From positions 1 to 32,721 of the forward strand of contig JAHBAR020000030.1 in the NCBI GenBank assembly GCA_018500015.2: 32,721 bases of DNA, read 5' to 3'. The notes beneath the pieces are model-generated. The model was not told where the DNA came from, did no database searches, and saw only the letters and a list, made by a program, of their open reading frames with translations. Below, in pieces: positions 8,070-15,069 of this stretch (the stretch's first letter is position 1; each line of letters starts with the position of its first letter). The stretch is from Candidatus Kerfeldbacteria bacterium. GTDB taxonomy: Bacteria > Patescibacteriota > Patescibacteriia > UBA9570 > XYC2-FULL-38-9. The position numbers and the translations under genes are program-made.

Positions 8070-8830
8070 ACTCTCCACATCCTACAACTGAACACACAAC
8101 AACGAGCGATGCGGTGATGACGCAGATCAAGCAAAAGCATCTCGCTCCAATTCCACGATGGCGATTTGTGTTGCTCAATATTGGTTTGTGGGCAAGTGGT
8201 GTTGCCGCGGCGATTGTTGGCGCGCTTGGTGTGTGTATGATCATTGTTGTGCTCAAAGATTCGCAGTGGCAACTGCTTAGCACGCGTCCGCATTCTGGTG
8301 CGCTCATTATTCGTACATTGCCGTATCTGTGGATCCTTCTTCTTGTGGTATTTGTGTACCTCGCTCACAAACTTGTGCGTCATACTCGCTACGGATACAC
8401 ATACGCGCCGCTGTATATCCTTGTCATTTCTTTGTGTGTCAGCGCTGTCGGCGGAGGCGTGTTATATGTGAGTGGTATAGGGAATGCGTTTGTGTCATTC
8501 ATCGACGATCATCGTCCACCATTTCACGCAATGTTTATTCCGCAGTACGCAATTTTTGAAGATTCAGCAGAGGGGTTGTTGCGTGGGCGCGTTACAAAAA
8601 TTATTTCAAGCAAGGAATTTGATTTAAAAGATCCGCGTGGTGAAGAGTGGGTTGTTGATATTTCTAATGCGAGCATCACTGGCAACATTGTCGAGAATGC
8701 GATTGTGCACGCAGCCGGTGAACCAGAAGAAGGACGCGTATTCCGCGCTGATGTTGTGCTTGTGATGCCTGGTGAGCGCGGTTCACGCATGATGGGTGGC
8801 CCAGGGATTATGTACTTCCAGGCACGTTGA
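8066..8830 (+). CDS. Membrane protein coupled to the ECF sigma factor, putative anti-sigma, 254 aa
   Basis: The gene overlaps the sigma factor by 4 nt (ATGA). A soluble N-terminus of about 33 residues is followed by three hydrophobic segments (about 34-64, 86-102 and 114-140). A C-terminal domain with a beta-rich pattern (LLRGRVTKIISSKEFDLKD, then EEWVVDIS and VFRADVVLVMP) resembles OB-like domains and would lie outside the membrane. ECF sigma factors are commonly paired with a membrane anti-sigma encoded directly downstream, and the topology and overlap fit this. I do not see a zinc-binding HxxxCxxC anti-sigma motif or another recognised anti-sigma domain, so the role is inferred from position only. 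Confidence 0.65.
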   Translation: MNSPHPTTEHTTTSDAVMTQIKQKHLAPIPRWRFVLLNIGLWASGVAAAIVGALGVCMIIVVLKDSQWQLLSTRPHSGALIIRTLPYLWILLLVVFVYLAHKLVRHTRYGYTYAPLYILVISLCVSAVGGGVLYVSGIGNAFVSFIDDHRPPFHAMFIPQYAIFEDSAEGLLRGRVTKIISSKEFDLKDPRGEEWVVDISNASITGNIVENAIVHAAGEPEEGRVFRADVVLVMPGERGSRMMGGPGIMYFQAR

Positions 8831-8858
8831 AAGAAAATATGTGAGTCTTGCGTATAAA
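8827..8858 (+). promoter_or_regulatory. Possible promoter of the small secreted protein gene
   Basis: TTGAAA (8827-8832) and TATAAA (8853-8858) flank a 20-bp spacer, longer than ideal for sigma70. CGTATA directly at the -10 would also suit some ECF promoters. The call is weak. Confidence 0.25.
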
Positions 8859-8861
8859 GAG

Positions 8862-8899
8862 ATGAAGTTCGCGAAGCTTCTGTAATTATTAAACTTCAT
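8862..8899 (+). repeat. 8-bp perfect inverted repeat in the leader of the secreted protein gene
   Basis: ATGAAGTT (8862-8869) is the exact complement of AACTTCAT (8892-8899), with 22 nt between them. The second arm ends 4 nt before the ATG at 8904. It could form a leader hairpin that limits access to the start codon, or be a protein-binding site. Confidence 0.45.
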
Positions 8900-8903
8900 T
8901 ACT

Positions 8904-9329
8904 ATGAAAACTCTCAAAACTCCACTGATGCTTGGTCTCGTCAGTCTCGGGATGGTTGGTGGTGCTGCAACTGCACTCATAAGCAATAATGCATTTGCTG
9001 CAGATGATACAACCACTACAACAATCACAGCTCAAGACGCTGATCGTGAAGCGATGAAAGCATTGCGCGAAAAAGCAGAAGCAGCAATTACGTCAGGCGA
9101 CTACAGCACATGGGCGGCAACGATGAATGAAATCAACGACACCATGTACGAAAAAATGAAATCGGGAATTACTGAATCCAACTTTTCGCTCCTACAACAA
9201 ATTCAAACCGCGAAAGACAATGACGACATGGAAACTGTCCGTACACTTTCTCAGCAGCTGACACTTCCAATGCCAATGCATGGCGGCATGGGTGGTCATC
9301 ACGGTCCACGCCCAGGCGACAATCAATAA
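8904..9329 (+). CDS. Small secreted protein with His/Met/Gly-rich tail, 141 aa
   Basis: The N-terminus is a typical signal peptide: MKTLK, a hydrophobic core MLGLVSLGMVGGAATALI, and a likely cleavage site near NAFA-AD (about residue 32). The mature part has a Thr-rich start, then about 80 helical residues (REAMKALREKAEAAITSGDYS) and the tail MPMHGGMGGHHGPRPG. The tail could bind metal ions such as copper or nickel, and the overall plan recalls small periplasmic metal- or stress-response proteins. I cannot assign a family with certainty. It sits between the sigma/membrane pair and the ferric-reductase-like gene, so it may belong to the same response. Confidence 0.8.
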   Translation: MKTLKTPLMLGLVSLGMVGGAATALISNNAFAADDTTTTTITAQDADREAMKALREKAEAAITSGDYSTWAATMNEINDTMYEKMKSGITESNFSLLQQIQTAKDNDDMETVRTLSQQLTLPMPMHGGMGGHHGPRPGDNQ

Positions 9330-9342
9330 CACGTTCATGTGA

Positions 9343-9348
9343 TATACT
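9343..9348 (+). promoter_or_regulatory. -10 box (TATACT) of the flavin electron-transfer operon
   Basis: TATACT, with a TG two bases upstream, lies 36 nt before the ATG at 9385. The next feature, a 10-bp inverted repeat, begins inside this box. Confidence 0.5.
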
Positions 9349-9378
9349 GCCTCCAGACACTCCACTGGAGGCAGTTTT
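9347..9378 (+). terminator. 10-bp perfect hairpin followed by TTTT; terminator or 5' leader hairpin
   Basis: CTGCCTCCAG (9347-9356) pairs exactly with CTGGAGGCAG (9365-9374) around 8 nt, followed by TTTTG. It can end transcription from the secreted-protein gene. Because it overlaps the -10 box and covers the predicted transcription start of the next operon, it could also act as an operator or a 5' stem on that mRNA. Confidence 0.6.
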
Positions 9379-9384
9379 GCTGAT

Positions 9385-10695
9385 ATGCGCTACTACAAAC
9401 CCATTATCCTCACTCTCATTACGTTGACGACACTTCCGTTTTGTTTGGTCTTTCTCAATCTTGACTTGTCAGTGTACTCAGCATTCCCAAAACTGTTTTG
9501 GCTCCAGCTCTTTGGAGTTATCGGGAGCGTTACTGGATTGATTGGTATTGTGCTGTGCTTCTGGCAAGTGCTGCTTGGTTCGCGTTGGATCACCAAACAT
9601 ATCACCAACGATTTATTGTGGATCAACCGCGAGCATCAACGGCTCGGAATTTACGGCGGCATGTTCGTTCTTGTGCACCCGTTTTTTCAAATGTATGCAT
9701 ACGGTGAGTCGTGGCTCTTTCTGTTTTTTCCGTACATCGATACACACTTTAATACACAAATTACCTTTGGTCGCATCGCATTCCTCCTTTTTGCTGTTGT
9801 GTGGGTGACGAGTGCTGTTATACGTGGAAAAATCAGCTATCGTCCGTGGTTGTATTTGCACTACTTTGCATACGGTGTGTTGATCTTTGCTGCGCTTCAC
9901 ATTCGTGAAATTGGTTCTGTGCTTGCACACTATGAATGGTTGCGCACATTGCTGACAGCAATTTTTCCAATCACACTTGTGCTGCTTATTGTTCGTCTTC
10001 TTTACGCATGTGGAGCGCTGCAGTATCGGTATTGCGTTGTGGCCGTGCATCGCGTTGGTCAAGTGGTGGTGTTTCGTGTGATGCCGCAAACACAACATAA
10101 AATTTTTCCACGCGCAGGACAATTCTGTTACGTGCAATTGAAAAAACTCAGTGAGTCGCATCCATTTTCTGTTATGGATGTTGATGAGCGTACAGGTGAA
10201 CTCACATTCGGTATCAAATCTTTCGGAAAATATTCCAAGCGCGTATTCGACATTGCAGTGGGTGCAGAAATTTTTCTTGATGGTCCGTTTGGAGTGTTTT
10301 GCGAAGAAGGGCGTAACGCACAACCAAAAGTGCTGATCGCTGGTGGCATCGGTATCACGCCGCTCTATCATGTTGTGCGCAAATATTCGAGCGAGCACAC
10401 ATACATGATCAACTGCAACCGCACGTTGAGCGAAGCTGTTGGACGCATGCAACTGCAAGAACATCTTGGTGCGCGCTACACCGATGTGATTTCCAACGAA
10501 CAGATCGACGATCCGCACGTTGTGTGTGGCGCGCTTAACGAAGAAGTGCTGCGCCAACGTGTCCCTCAGGAAATATGGAAAAACGCAGAAATATTTTTCT
10601 GTGGTAATCCAAAATTTTACGCTGCGACACGTGTGATTCTCTTGCGTATGGGCATTCCCGCGAAGCGCATTCATTTTGAGGCGTTCTCGTTATGA
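9385..10695 (+). CDS. Ferric-reductase-like transmembrane flavoprotein (haem/FAD/NAD), 436 aa
   Basis: About six or seven membrane helices (residues 5-215) carry two His pairs, His84/His98 and His159/His172, with the 13-14 residue spacing of transmembrane haem ligands in the ferric reductase/NOX family. The C-terminal half is a ferredoxin-NADP reductase-like unit. It has SHPFSVM at about 258-264 for FAD, GGIGITP at 320-326 for the nicotinamide nucleotide, and FCGNPKFYAA near 405, ending in FEAFSL. The protein should take electrons from cytosolic NAD(P)H through FAD and haems across the membrane. The stop overlaps the ApbE start (ATGA), and an FMN-binding anchored protein follows, so the likely electron acceptor is encoded in the same operon. 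The final substrate is unknown. Confidence 0.9.
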   Translation: MRYYKPIILTLITLTTLPFCLVFLNLDLSVYSAFPKLFWLQLFGVIGSVTGLIGIVLCFWQVLLGSRWITKHITNDLLWINREHQRLGIYGGMFVLVHPFFQMYAYGESWLFLFFPYIDTHFNTQITFGRIAFLLFAVVWVTSAVIRGKISYRPWLYLHYFAYGVLIFAALHIREIGSVLAHYEWLRTLLTAIFPITLVLLIVRLLYACGALQYRYCVVAVHRVGQVVVFRVMPQTQHKIFPRAGQFCYVQLKKLSESHPFSVMDVDERTGELTFGIKSFGKYSKRVFDIAVGAEIFLDGPFGVFCEEGRNAQPKVLIAGGIGITPLYHVVRKYSSEHTYMINCNRTLSEAVGRMQLQEHLGARYTDVISNEQIDDPHVVCGALNEEVLRQRVPQEIWKNAEIFFCGNPKFYAATRVILLRMGIPAKRIHFEAFSL

Positions 10696-11597
10696 AATCT
10701 CTACTCGACGCATTTCCAGGGTTGGGCACGTTGTGGTGGATTGATGTTGAGGATGCGCTTTCACATGAGCGCATGGTCATGCTTAAAGGGTTGGTCATCG
10801 CTCAGATGAAAAATTTCGAAGAGACCTATTCGCGTTTTAAAGAAACATCTTTGCTCTCAACACTCAATCGTGAAAAATTCATCGAAGATGCGCCAGATGA
10901 ATTTATCGACATGCTCATGCGTTCGCAGCGCTACGAGCGCATGACGCGCGGTTTGTTTTCGATTGCCGTTGGCGGCGTGCTTGAGCGTCTCGGCTACGGA
11001 CTCACAGGCGACACGACACTTCCACTCCCGCAGCAGCTTCCATCGATCGAGTCGTTTCTGACAATCGATCATCACACTGTGCGCATCGACAACAGCATCC
11101 GCATCGATCTTGGTGGCATCGGCAAAGCGTATCTTATTGAGCGACTCGCAGACTCTATTCGTTCAAACGGTGTCAAAGAATTTCTCATCAACGGTGGCGG
11201 CGACATTTTGGTGGAAAGTAGCACAGAGCTTCACATTGAAATCGAACATCCTACGAATCCTGAGCTCAGCATCGCATCAATCCCCATCACGCACGGTGCG
11301 ATCTGTACCTCATCGCCGTTCAAGCGAGCGTGGAAAGGGGAGGGCAACATCAAGAGACAGCACATTATCCATCCGCATCACACACAAGAAACAGCTGATA
11401 CCTTTCAAGAAAGTGCGACGGTGCGCGCGCCAACCACCGTTGATGCCGATGTCTTTGCAACAGTGTGCGTGCTCTTAGGTTCGAAGAGGTGGGATGAGAT
11501 CGCAGAGCTCGCTCCACTCTTTCACGCCGACGTGCTACTCTGCTCAGGTGCTGGAATCGCACATGCATCAGAGAACATTCATTCAACTATTCATTAA
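10692..11597 (+). CDS. apbE: ApbE-family FAD:protein FMN transferase, 301 aa
   Basis: ApbE transfers FMN from FAD to a Thr of exported proteins. Family motifs appear in order: ETYSRFKETSLLSTLNR near 40, DLGGIGKAYLIERLAD near 140 (usual DLGGIAKGYA), NGGGDI near 165, HGAICTS, HIIHPHHTQ (usual HIIDPRTG, here with His for Asp), and TTVDADVFATVCVLLG near 255. I see no clear lipobox or long signal peptide, and the first 20 residues are only moderately hydrophobic, so export is uncertain. The start overlaps the ferric-reductase-like stop by 4 nt, indicating translational coupling. The FMN-binding gene 6 nt downstream is the obvious substrate. Confidence 0.9.
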   Translation: MKSLLDAFPGLGTLWWIDVEDALSHERMVMLKGLVIAQMKNFEETYSRFKETSLLSTLNREKFIEDAPDEFIDMLMRSQRYERMTRGLFSIAVGGVLERLGYGLTGDTTLPLPQQLPSIESFLTIDHHTVRIDNSIRIDLGGIGKAYLIERLADSIRSNGVKEFLINGGGDILVESSTELHIEIEHPTNPELSIASIPITHGAICTSSPFKRAWKGEGNIKRQHIIHPHHTQETADTFQESATVRAPTTVDADVFATVCVLLGSKRWDEIAELAPLFHADVLLCSGAGIAHASENIHSTIH

Positions 11598-11603
11598 ATC
11601 TAT

Positions 11604-12125
11604 ATGAACACAAAAGCTTTTGTAGGAGCAGGCGTTGGTGTCATTGTTGTTGGTAGCGGCGTTATCGCGTACCAAGTATCAAAACCCACTGAAACCGAAA
11701 CTCCAACGAACACAAACGTTGTTTCGACAAACACGAACACACGCACAAATGCAAACACTGTTCGTACAAACATAAACACTTCGACAACAAACGCAAACAC
11801 TAGTGTAGCAAAGAACACAAATACGAACGTATCATCAGGTGCAAACGGAACGTTTTCCGCAACAGTTTCATATCAAGCACCAAACGAGAGTAACACAATC
11901 ACTGTTTCTGTGACCATCGCAAACGATATTGTTCAATCAACAACACTCAGCAGCCAGCCGGGCGGCGCGCAGTCAGCACAATACCAAGCCGCATTTAAAG
12001 CCGCGTACACAAGCAAAGTAGTTGGTCAAAATATCAACACCTTAAATTTGTCGCGTGTTGGTGGAGCGACGCTTACTACGCAAGCGTTTAATAACGCTAT
12101 CGCTCAAATCAAGAACCAGTTGTAG
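11604..12125 (+). CDS. Membrane-anchored FMN-binding domain protein with flavinylation site, 173 aa
   Basis: Residues 5-24 form one uncleaved-looking membrane anchor (FVGAGVGVIVVGSGVIAYQV). An Asn/Thr-rich linker of about 55 residues follows (repeated TNTN, TNAN), then a domain from about 82. This reads like the small FMN-binding domain of NqrC/RnfG/PplA-type proteins: GTFSATVSYQAP, VTIANDIVQSTTLS, and the motif VGGATLTTQAF near the C-terminus. Thr156 in GGAT is the expected site of phosphoester-linked FMN. The usual D-x-x-S-G-A-T is relaxed here to S-R-V-G-G-A-T. With ApbE just upstream and the haem/FAD protein before that, it should carry electrons outside the membrane. Its stop overlaps the end of the convergent gene by 17 nt. 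Confidence 0.85.
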   Translation: MNTKAFVGAGVGVIVVGSGVIAYQVSKPTETETPTNTNVVSTNTNTRTNANTVRTNINTSTTNANTSVAKNTNTNVSSGANGTFSATVSYQAPNESNTITVSVTIANDIVQSTTLSSQPGGAQSAQYQAAFKAAYTSKVVGQNINTLNLSRVGGATLTTQAFNNAIAQIKNQL

Positions 12126-12561
12126 AGCGTTCTTTTTTCGACTTCAGAAAAAAGATAAGCGCGAGAATGAGTTCTATAGCGCCCGCGAGCCCAAACATCA
12201 TTGGACCAAACCACAAGCTCACAAATGAGTTCAGTATTCCTTGATCAGGATGTTGTGGATTGTAGTACACACTTACTGTGCCGCCAACAGGAGCAATGGC
12301 AGGTGATTGAGCGCTGACTGCACGAAAAGTGTGCACAGAATTTTGTGCATCAATATACATCACTGTTGGTGAGTACCCGCGTCTTTTTTGTCTGAGTTCA
12401 GTGACTGTGCCTGTTGTTTGTGTCCATGTGTGCACACGTTGCCACGAAAGTATGTACCACGCAGCGCTTGCAAGCACAAAAAGAATGCCGAGCACGCACA
12501 AAATGCGCGCAGCAATTTTTGGATTGTGTCGACGCCCTGATGTAACTACCACCATACGCAT
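12109..12561 (-). CDS. DUF3592-like membrane protein, 150 aa
   Basis: There are two hydrophobic helices, about residues 18-38 (ILCVLGILFVLASAAWYIL) and 115-138 (WFGPMMFGLAGAIELILALIFFL). Between them lies an extracytoplasmic beta-rich domain with TTGTVTELRQKRRG, PTVMYIDAQNS and GGTVSVYYNPQHPDQGIL, the pattern of DUF3592 proteins, whose function is unknown. The ORF track starts at a TTG at 12600, but that codon lies against a TATAAT (12592-12597), so transcription must begin downstream. I chose the ATG at 12561, with T at -1; the ATG at 12555 is equally possible. The gene converges on the FMN-binding gene and overlaps it by 17 nt, so the two mRNAs are antisense at their ends. Confidence 0.75.
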   Translation of the reverse strand: MRMVVVTSGRRHNPKIAARILCVLGILFVLASAAWYILSWQRVHTWTQTTGTVTELRQKRRGYSPTVMYIDAQNSVHTFRAVSAQSPAIAPVGGTVSVYYNPQHPDQGILNSFVSLWFGPMMFGLAGAIELILALIFFLKSKKERSTTGS

Positions 12562-12591
12562 ATAGCGTAGCACATCCATTCTATTTTCGGT

Positions 12592-12597
12592 ATTATA
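12592..12597 (-). promoter_or_regulatory. -10 box (TATAAT) of the DUF3592-like gene
   Basis: A consensus TATAAT on the minus strand (TTGTATAATACC) lies 30 nt before the chosen start. I did not find a strong -35. Confidence 0.5.
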
Positions 12598-12689
12598 CAA
12601 CAGGTGAGTGGATGGTGTATTTGAACAGCGACTTTGTGAAACTAGGGCTTGTGCTCCAAAACAAAAATTGATACCATTTTCTTAGGTTC

Positions 12690-12726
12690 GACGTCCCACC
12701 ACATTCTTTGGGATGTCTTTATTTCT
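12690..12726 (+). terminator. Hairpin with T-rich tail in the leader of the lipoprotein gene
   Basis: GACGTCCC (12690-12697) pairs with GGGATGTC (12710-12717) with one G-T pair, followed by TTTATTTCT. It lies 17 nt before the lipoprotein ATG. No plus-strand gene precedes it except the distant FMN-binding gene, so it may act as an attenuator or as a late terminator for that operon. Confidence 0.5.
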
Positions 12727-12742
12727 AAAAAACATTTACCCT

Positions 12743-13354
12743 ATGAAATCAAAACTACTTCTTACAATTCCAGTTATCGCACTGGCAACAATCTTGACTG
12801 GCTGCACAATGACTGTAACCAACACAAACGCTAATTTCAATGCTGCTGCAAATACGAATGTTGCGGTAGAGAATACAAATACAGCGGTGAATGAGAATAC
12901 AAACGTTTCCACGACTAACACAAACACCTCAGCCCACGCGGACTGGAAAACATATACTGATCCCGAGAAAGATTATAGTTTCCAGTATCCCTCTGACTGG
13001 AACGTCAGAGTGTATCAAGAAGGTGATCCTGGAGAAATGGGCGTTAGTTTAGGAACTATTATTATTTCTTCGGATGTCTGTCGTATTTTTGGAAATACAA
13101 TGCGGGCAGGATCTATCGAAGATATTAAAAGTACCGCAACATCAGATCAGCAACTCTCTCCAGTGTATTCTGACTCTGAGGTTGAAGGTATTAAATACTA
13201 TACAACTGTAAATGAGTCTGGTGATAAGGCGTTCGTTTATGGTTTTGATATACATGGTTTAGAATTGGGTTTTAATTTAGTTGAAAATATTAACGACGAA
13301 CAATGTTCAAATATTTTTGACGAAATAATGATGACTTTAAGTGCACATTCCTGA
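12743..13354 (+). CDS. Lipoprotein with Asn/Thr-rich linker and PsbP-like domain, 203 aa
   Basis: The start is the ATG at 12743 (T at -1), not the ORF-track start at 12713. A lipoprotein signal MKSKLLLTIPVIALATILTGC ends in the lipobox LTGC, so Cys21 should be lipidated and the protein held on the outer face of the membrane. A linker of about 45 residues made of repeated NTN units follows, much like the linker of the FMN-binding protein one gene away. The folded part from about 76 begins WKTYTDPEKDYSFQYPSDWN, a pattern found in PsbP-like and similar surface domains, and contains two well-separated cysteines. The ligand or role is unknown. The stop lies in the first arm of a long inverted repeat. 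Confidence 0.8.
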   Translation: MKSKLLLTIPVIALATILTGCTMTVTNTNANFNAAANTNVAVENTNTAVNENTNVSTTNTNTSAHADWKTYTDPEKDYSFQYPSDWNVRVYQEGDPGEMGVSLGTIIISSDVCRIFGNTMRAGSIEDIKSTATSDQQLSPVYSDSEVEGIKYYTTVNESGDKAFVYGFDIHGLELGFNLVENINDEQCSNIFDEIMMTLSAHS

Positions 13355-13400
13355 GCTAGCACGCTCTCTTGAAATCTCTTCAGGAGAGAAGCTAGCTCAG
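13351..13400 (+). repeat. Long imperfect hairpin between the lipoprotein and M23 genes
   Basis: CTGAGCTAGC (13351-13360) and GCTAGCTCAG (13391-13400) are perfect 10-bp complements. Inside them CTCTC (13364-13368) and GAGAG (13384-13388) extend the stem. No T-run follows, so it is not a standard terminator. It marks the left edge of the GC-rich segment. A second inverted repeat, CTTTTGA/TCAAAAG (13412-13418 and 13439-13445), sits in the leader that follows. Confidence 0.65.
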
Positions 13401-13443
13401 GAGTAATAATGCTTTTGAGTCTAGGAACGTCAACACAGTCAAA

Positions 13444-13450
13444 AGAGGTG
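13444..13450 (+). promoter_or_regulatory. Strong Shine-Dalgarno site of the M23 gene
   Basis: AGAGGTG lies 4 nt before the ATG at 13455 and complements the anti-SD CACCUC. It is the only convincing Shine-Dalgarno sequence I found ahead of any gene in the window. Confidence 0.7.
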
Positions 13451-13454
13451 TGTT

Positions 13455-15056
13455 ATGAAGCGCGCTGCGCTCATCTTCATCGCGTTCATCATCGGGATGT
13501 TCGCTCACATCGGTTTGGCCTTCGCTGCCTCGCGTATGTACATCGTGCCCATCAACTCGACGGATTTCGATTACATCGCGCAGTACCCGGATCCGCACTA
13601 TACGGCGAACGCCGCATGCGGTAGCGAAACCTACGTGTACTACTCACAGCATGAAGGCATGGATTTCATCCTGCCCGAGGGTACACCGGTGTACGCAGCG
13701 GCTAGCGGAACGGTCACGAGGGCGAGTGAGTCGTGCAGCTCGGAATACTGTTACGGCAACTACCTCTACATCAACCACGGCAGCAACAACTGGACGCTCT
13801 ACGCGCACCTGAGTTCCTATGTGGTCAGTAGCGGGGCGTATGTGAGCCAGGGCGACCTGATCGCGTACTCGGGATCGACCGGAACGTCGACCCCTCACCT
13901 GCACTGGGAGGTTGTCACCGGAAGCAGCGCCGTCTCAGGTAGTCCCAACAATCCGTACTACTGCGACAACGAGTGGTTCACGACGAACCCTCCGACCTAC
14001 GCGGATCAGATGTGCACCGACCACACCTACCCCATCAACCTCCTCACGATCTCACAGAACAGCTCGACCTACGACTTCAACGGGTACTACACCGATGAGT
14101 CGGGAACGTCGATCGAGCTGTACGAACTGGAGAGCCTCATGGCAGATGACGTGGGTGCCATCACCAACCACAAGGGCTGGGCTTCCGGCGACGTGGATGG
14201 TGATTCCGACGACGACATCGTGGAAGTGCTCGACAACGGGAGCTACACGTACGTCTACGTCTACAAGAGTGACGGAACGGGCAGCTTCGGGTCACGTACG
14301 CAGTGGGCCAAGACCACGACCGGGGTGTTCACGTCGAGTACGTCTGGGGTTAACACCATCTTCCTCGAGGACATGGACAACGACTCCGACTCAGACCTCA
14401 TCATGGGGTGGAGGAACTCTGACAATACCATGAAGTGGAAGACGTACACGAGCACAGGTTCAAGCTTTGGTGGCACGACCAACGGAGTGATCTGGAGCTC
14501 GTCCTTCGGGAACTATCTGGATCTCTTCCAGATCGGTGACTACAAGGACAACGGCAAGGGTGAGCTGCTCTGCGGTCGGGAAGCCGACGGCACGAACAAC
14601 TACACCTTCTCGAGCGCCCTCACCTGGAAGCGGTTGTCGAGCACCGGTGGCGTCACGACCGTCGCGACTGGCTATGGCTACTCGGGCGATGCCTTCTTCT
14701 CGGTCGATGTCAACAGCGACGACCCAGAGGATCTCGTGCGAGTCGATCTGTATGACTCGACGGTGTCGGTGTACATGGAGCAGTACTCGAGCTCTTCTTC
14801 CGCCTTCGGCTCTGCGAGCAAGCTTGCTACCGATGTCGGCGGAACGGATGGGAGTTACTTCTTCTACCCACTCAACTCCAGCGACAGCTACCCGGATCTG
14901 ATGAGGCTCAACACCTCTGGTGAACTCTACCTGAGTCTCAACGCCTCAGGCAGCTCGCTCACCACCCAGAGCCTTGAGTACACGGTCATAACTGGAATGC
15001 CGACGAGTGATGCCTACCTCTTCGGCGACTTCGGCACCACCACGGTCTGCGAGTAG
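13455..15056 (+). CDS. Secreted M23 (LytM-type) peptidase with FG-GAP/VCBS-like repeats, 533 aa
   Basis: A signal peptide (residues 1-24, IFIAFIIGMFAHIGLAFA) leads to an M23 zinc peptidase domain at about 30-170. The ligand motifs are complete: HEGMD (His66, Asp70) and HLHWEV (His150), with His118 in YAHL as the catalytic His. M23 enzymes cut peptidoglycan cross-bridges or Gly-rich peptides. From about 235 come repeated acidic blades like those of FG-GAP/VCBS domains: GDVDGDSDDDIVEV, EDMDNDSDSDLIMGW, GDYKDNGKGELLCG and VDVNSDDPEDLVRV. These usually bind calcium and form beta-propellers. The gene is GC-rich (one 60-nt line counts 62% against about 35% in the gene before it), uses C/G-ending codons, and has a real Shine-Dalgarno site. 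All three differ from its neighbours, which suggests transfer from another lineage or an assembly join. Confidence 0.92.
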   Translation: MKRAALIFIAFIIGMFAHIGLAFAASRMYIVPINSTDFDYIAQYPDPHYTANAACGSETYVYYSQHEGMDFILPEGTPVYAAASGTVTRASESCSSEYCYGNYLYINHGSNNWTLYAHLSSYVVSSGAYVSQGDLIAYSGSTGTSTPHLHWEVVTGSSAVSGSPNNPYYCDNEWFTTNPPTYADQMCTDHTYPINLLTISQNSSTYDFNGYYTDESGTSIELYELESLMADDVGAITNHKGWASGDVDGDSDDDIVEVLDNGSYTYVYVYKSDGTGSFGSRTQWAKTTTGVFTSSTSGVNTIFLEDMDNDSDSDLIMGWRNSDNTMKWKTYTSTGSSFGGTTNGVIWSSSFGNYLDLFQIGDYKDNGKGELLCGREADGTNNYTFSSALTWKRLSSTGGVTTVATGYGYSGDAFFSVDVNSDDPEDLVRVDLYDSTVSVYMEQYSSSSSAFGSASKLATDVGGTDGSYFFYPLNSSDSYPDLMRLNTSGELYLSLNASGSSLTTQSLEYTVITGMPTSDAYLFGDFGTTTVCE

Positions 15057-15069
15057 ACCACTGGTGCCT

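Noticed and set aside
9613-10674. 353-aa minus-strand ORF, the longest shadow frame.
   Set aside because: It lies entirely opposite the ferric-reductase-like gene, whose haem, FAD and NAD motifs are intact. The minus frame is rich in His/Cys and matches no family.
13351-13400. Long inverted repeat as a transposon end or classical terminator at the left edge of the GC-rich gene.
   Set aside because: No matching repeat was found at the right edge, no transposase is present, and no T-run follows.
13912-14433. 173-aa plus-strand ORF inside the M23 gene in another frame, rich in Arg/Thr.
   Set aside because: High GC content creates long open frames. The M23 and FG-GAP motifs are in the main frame.
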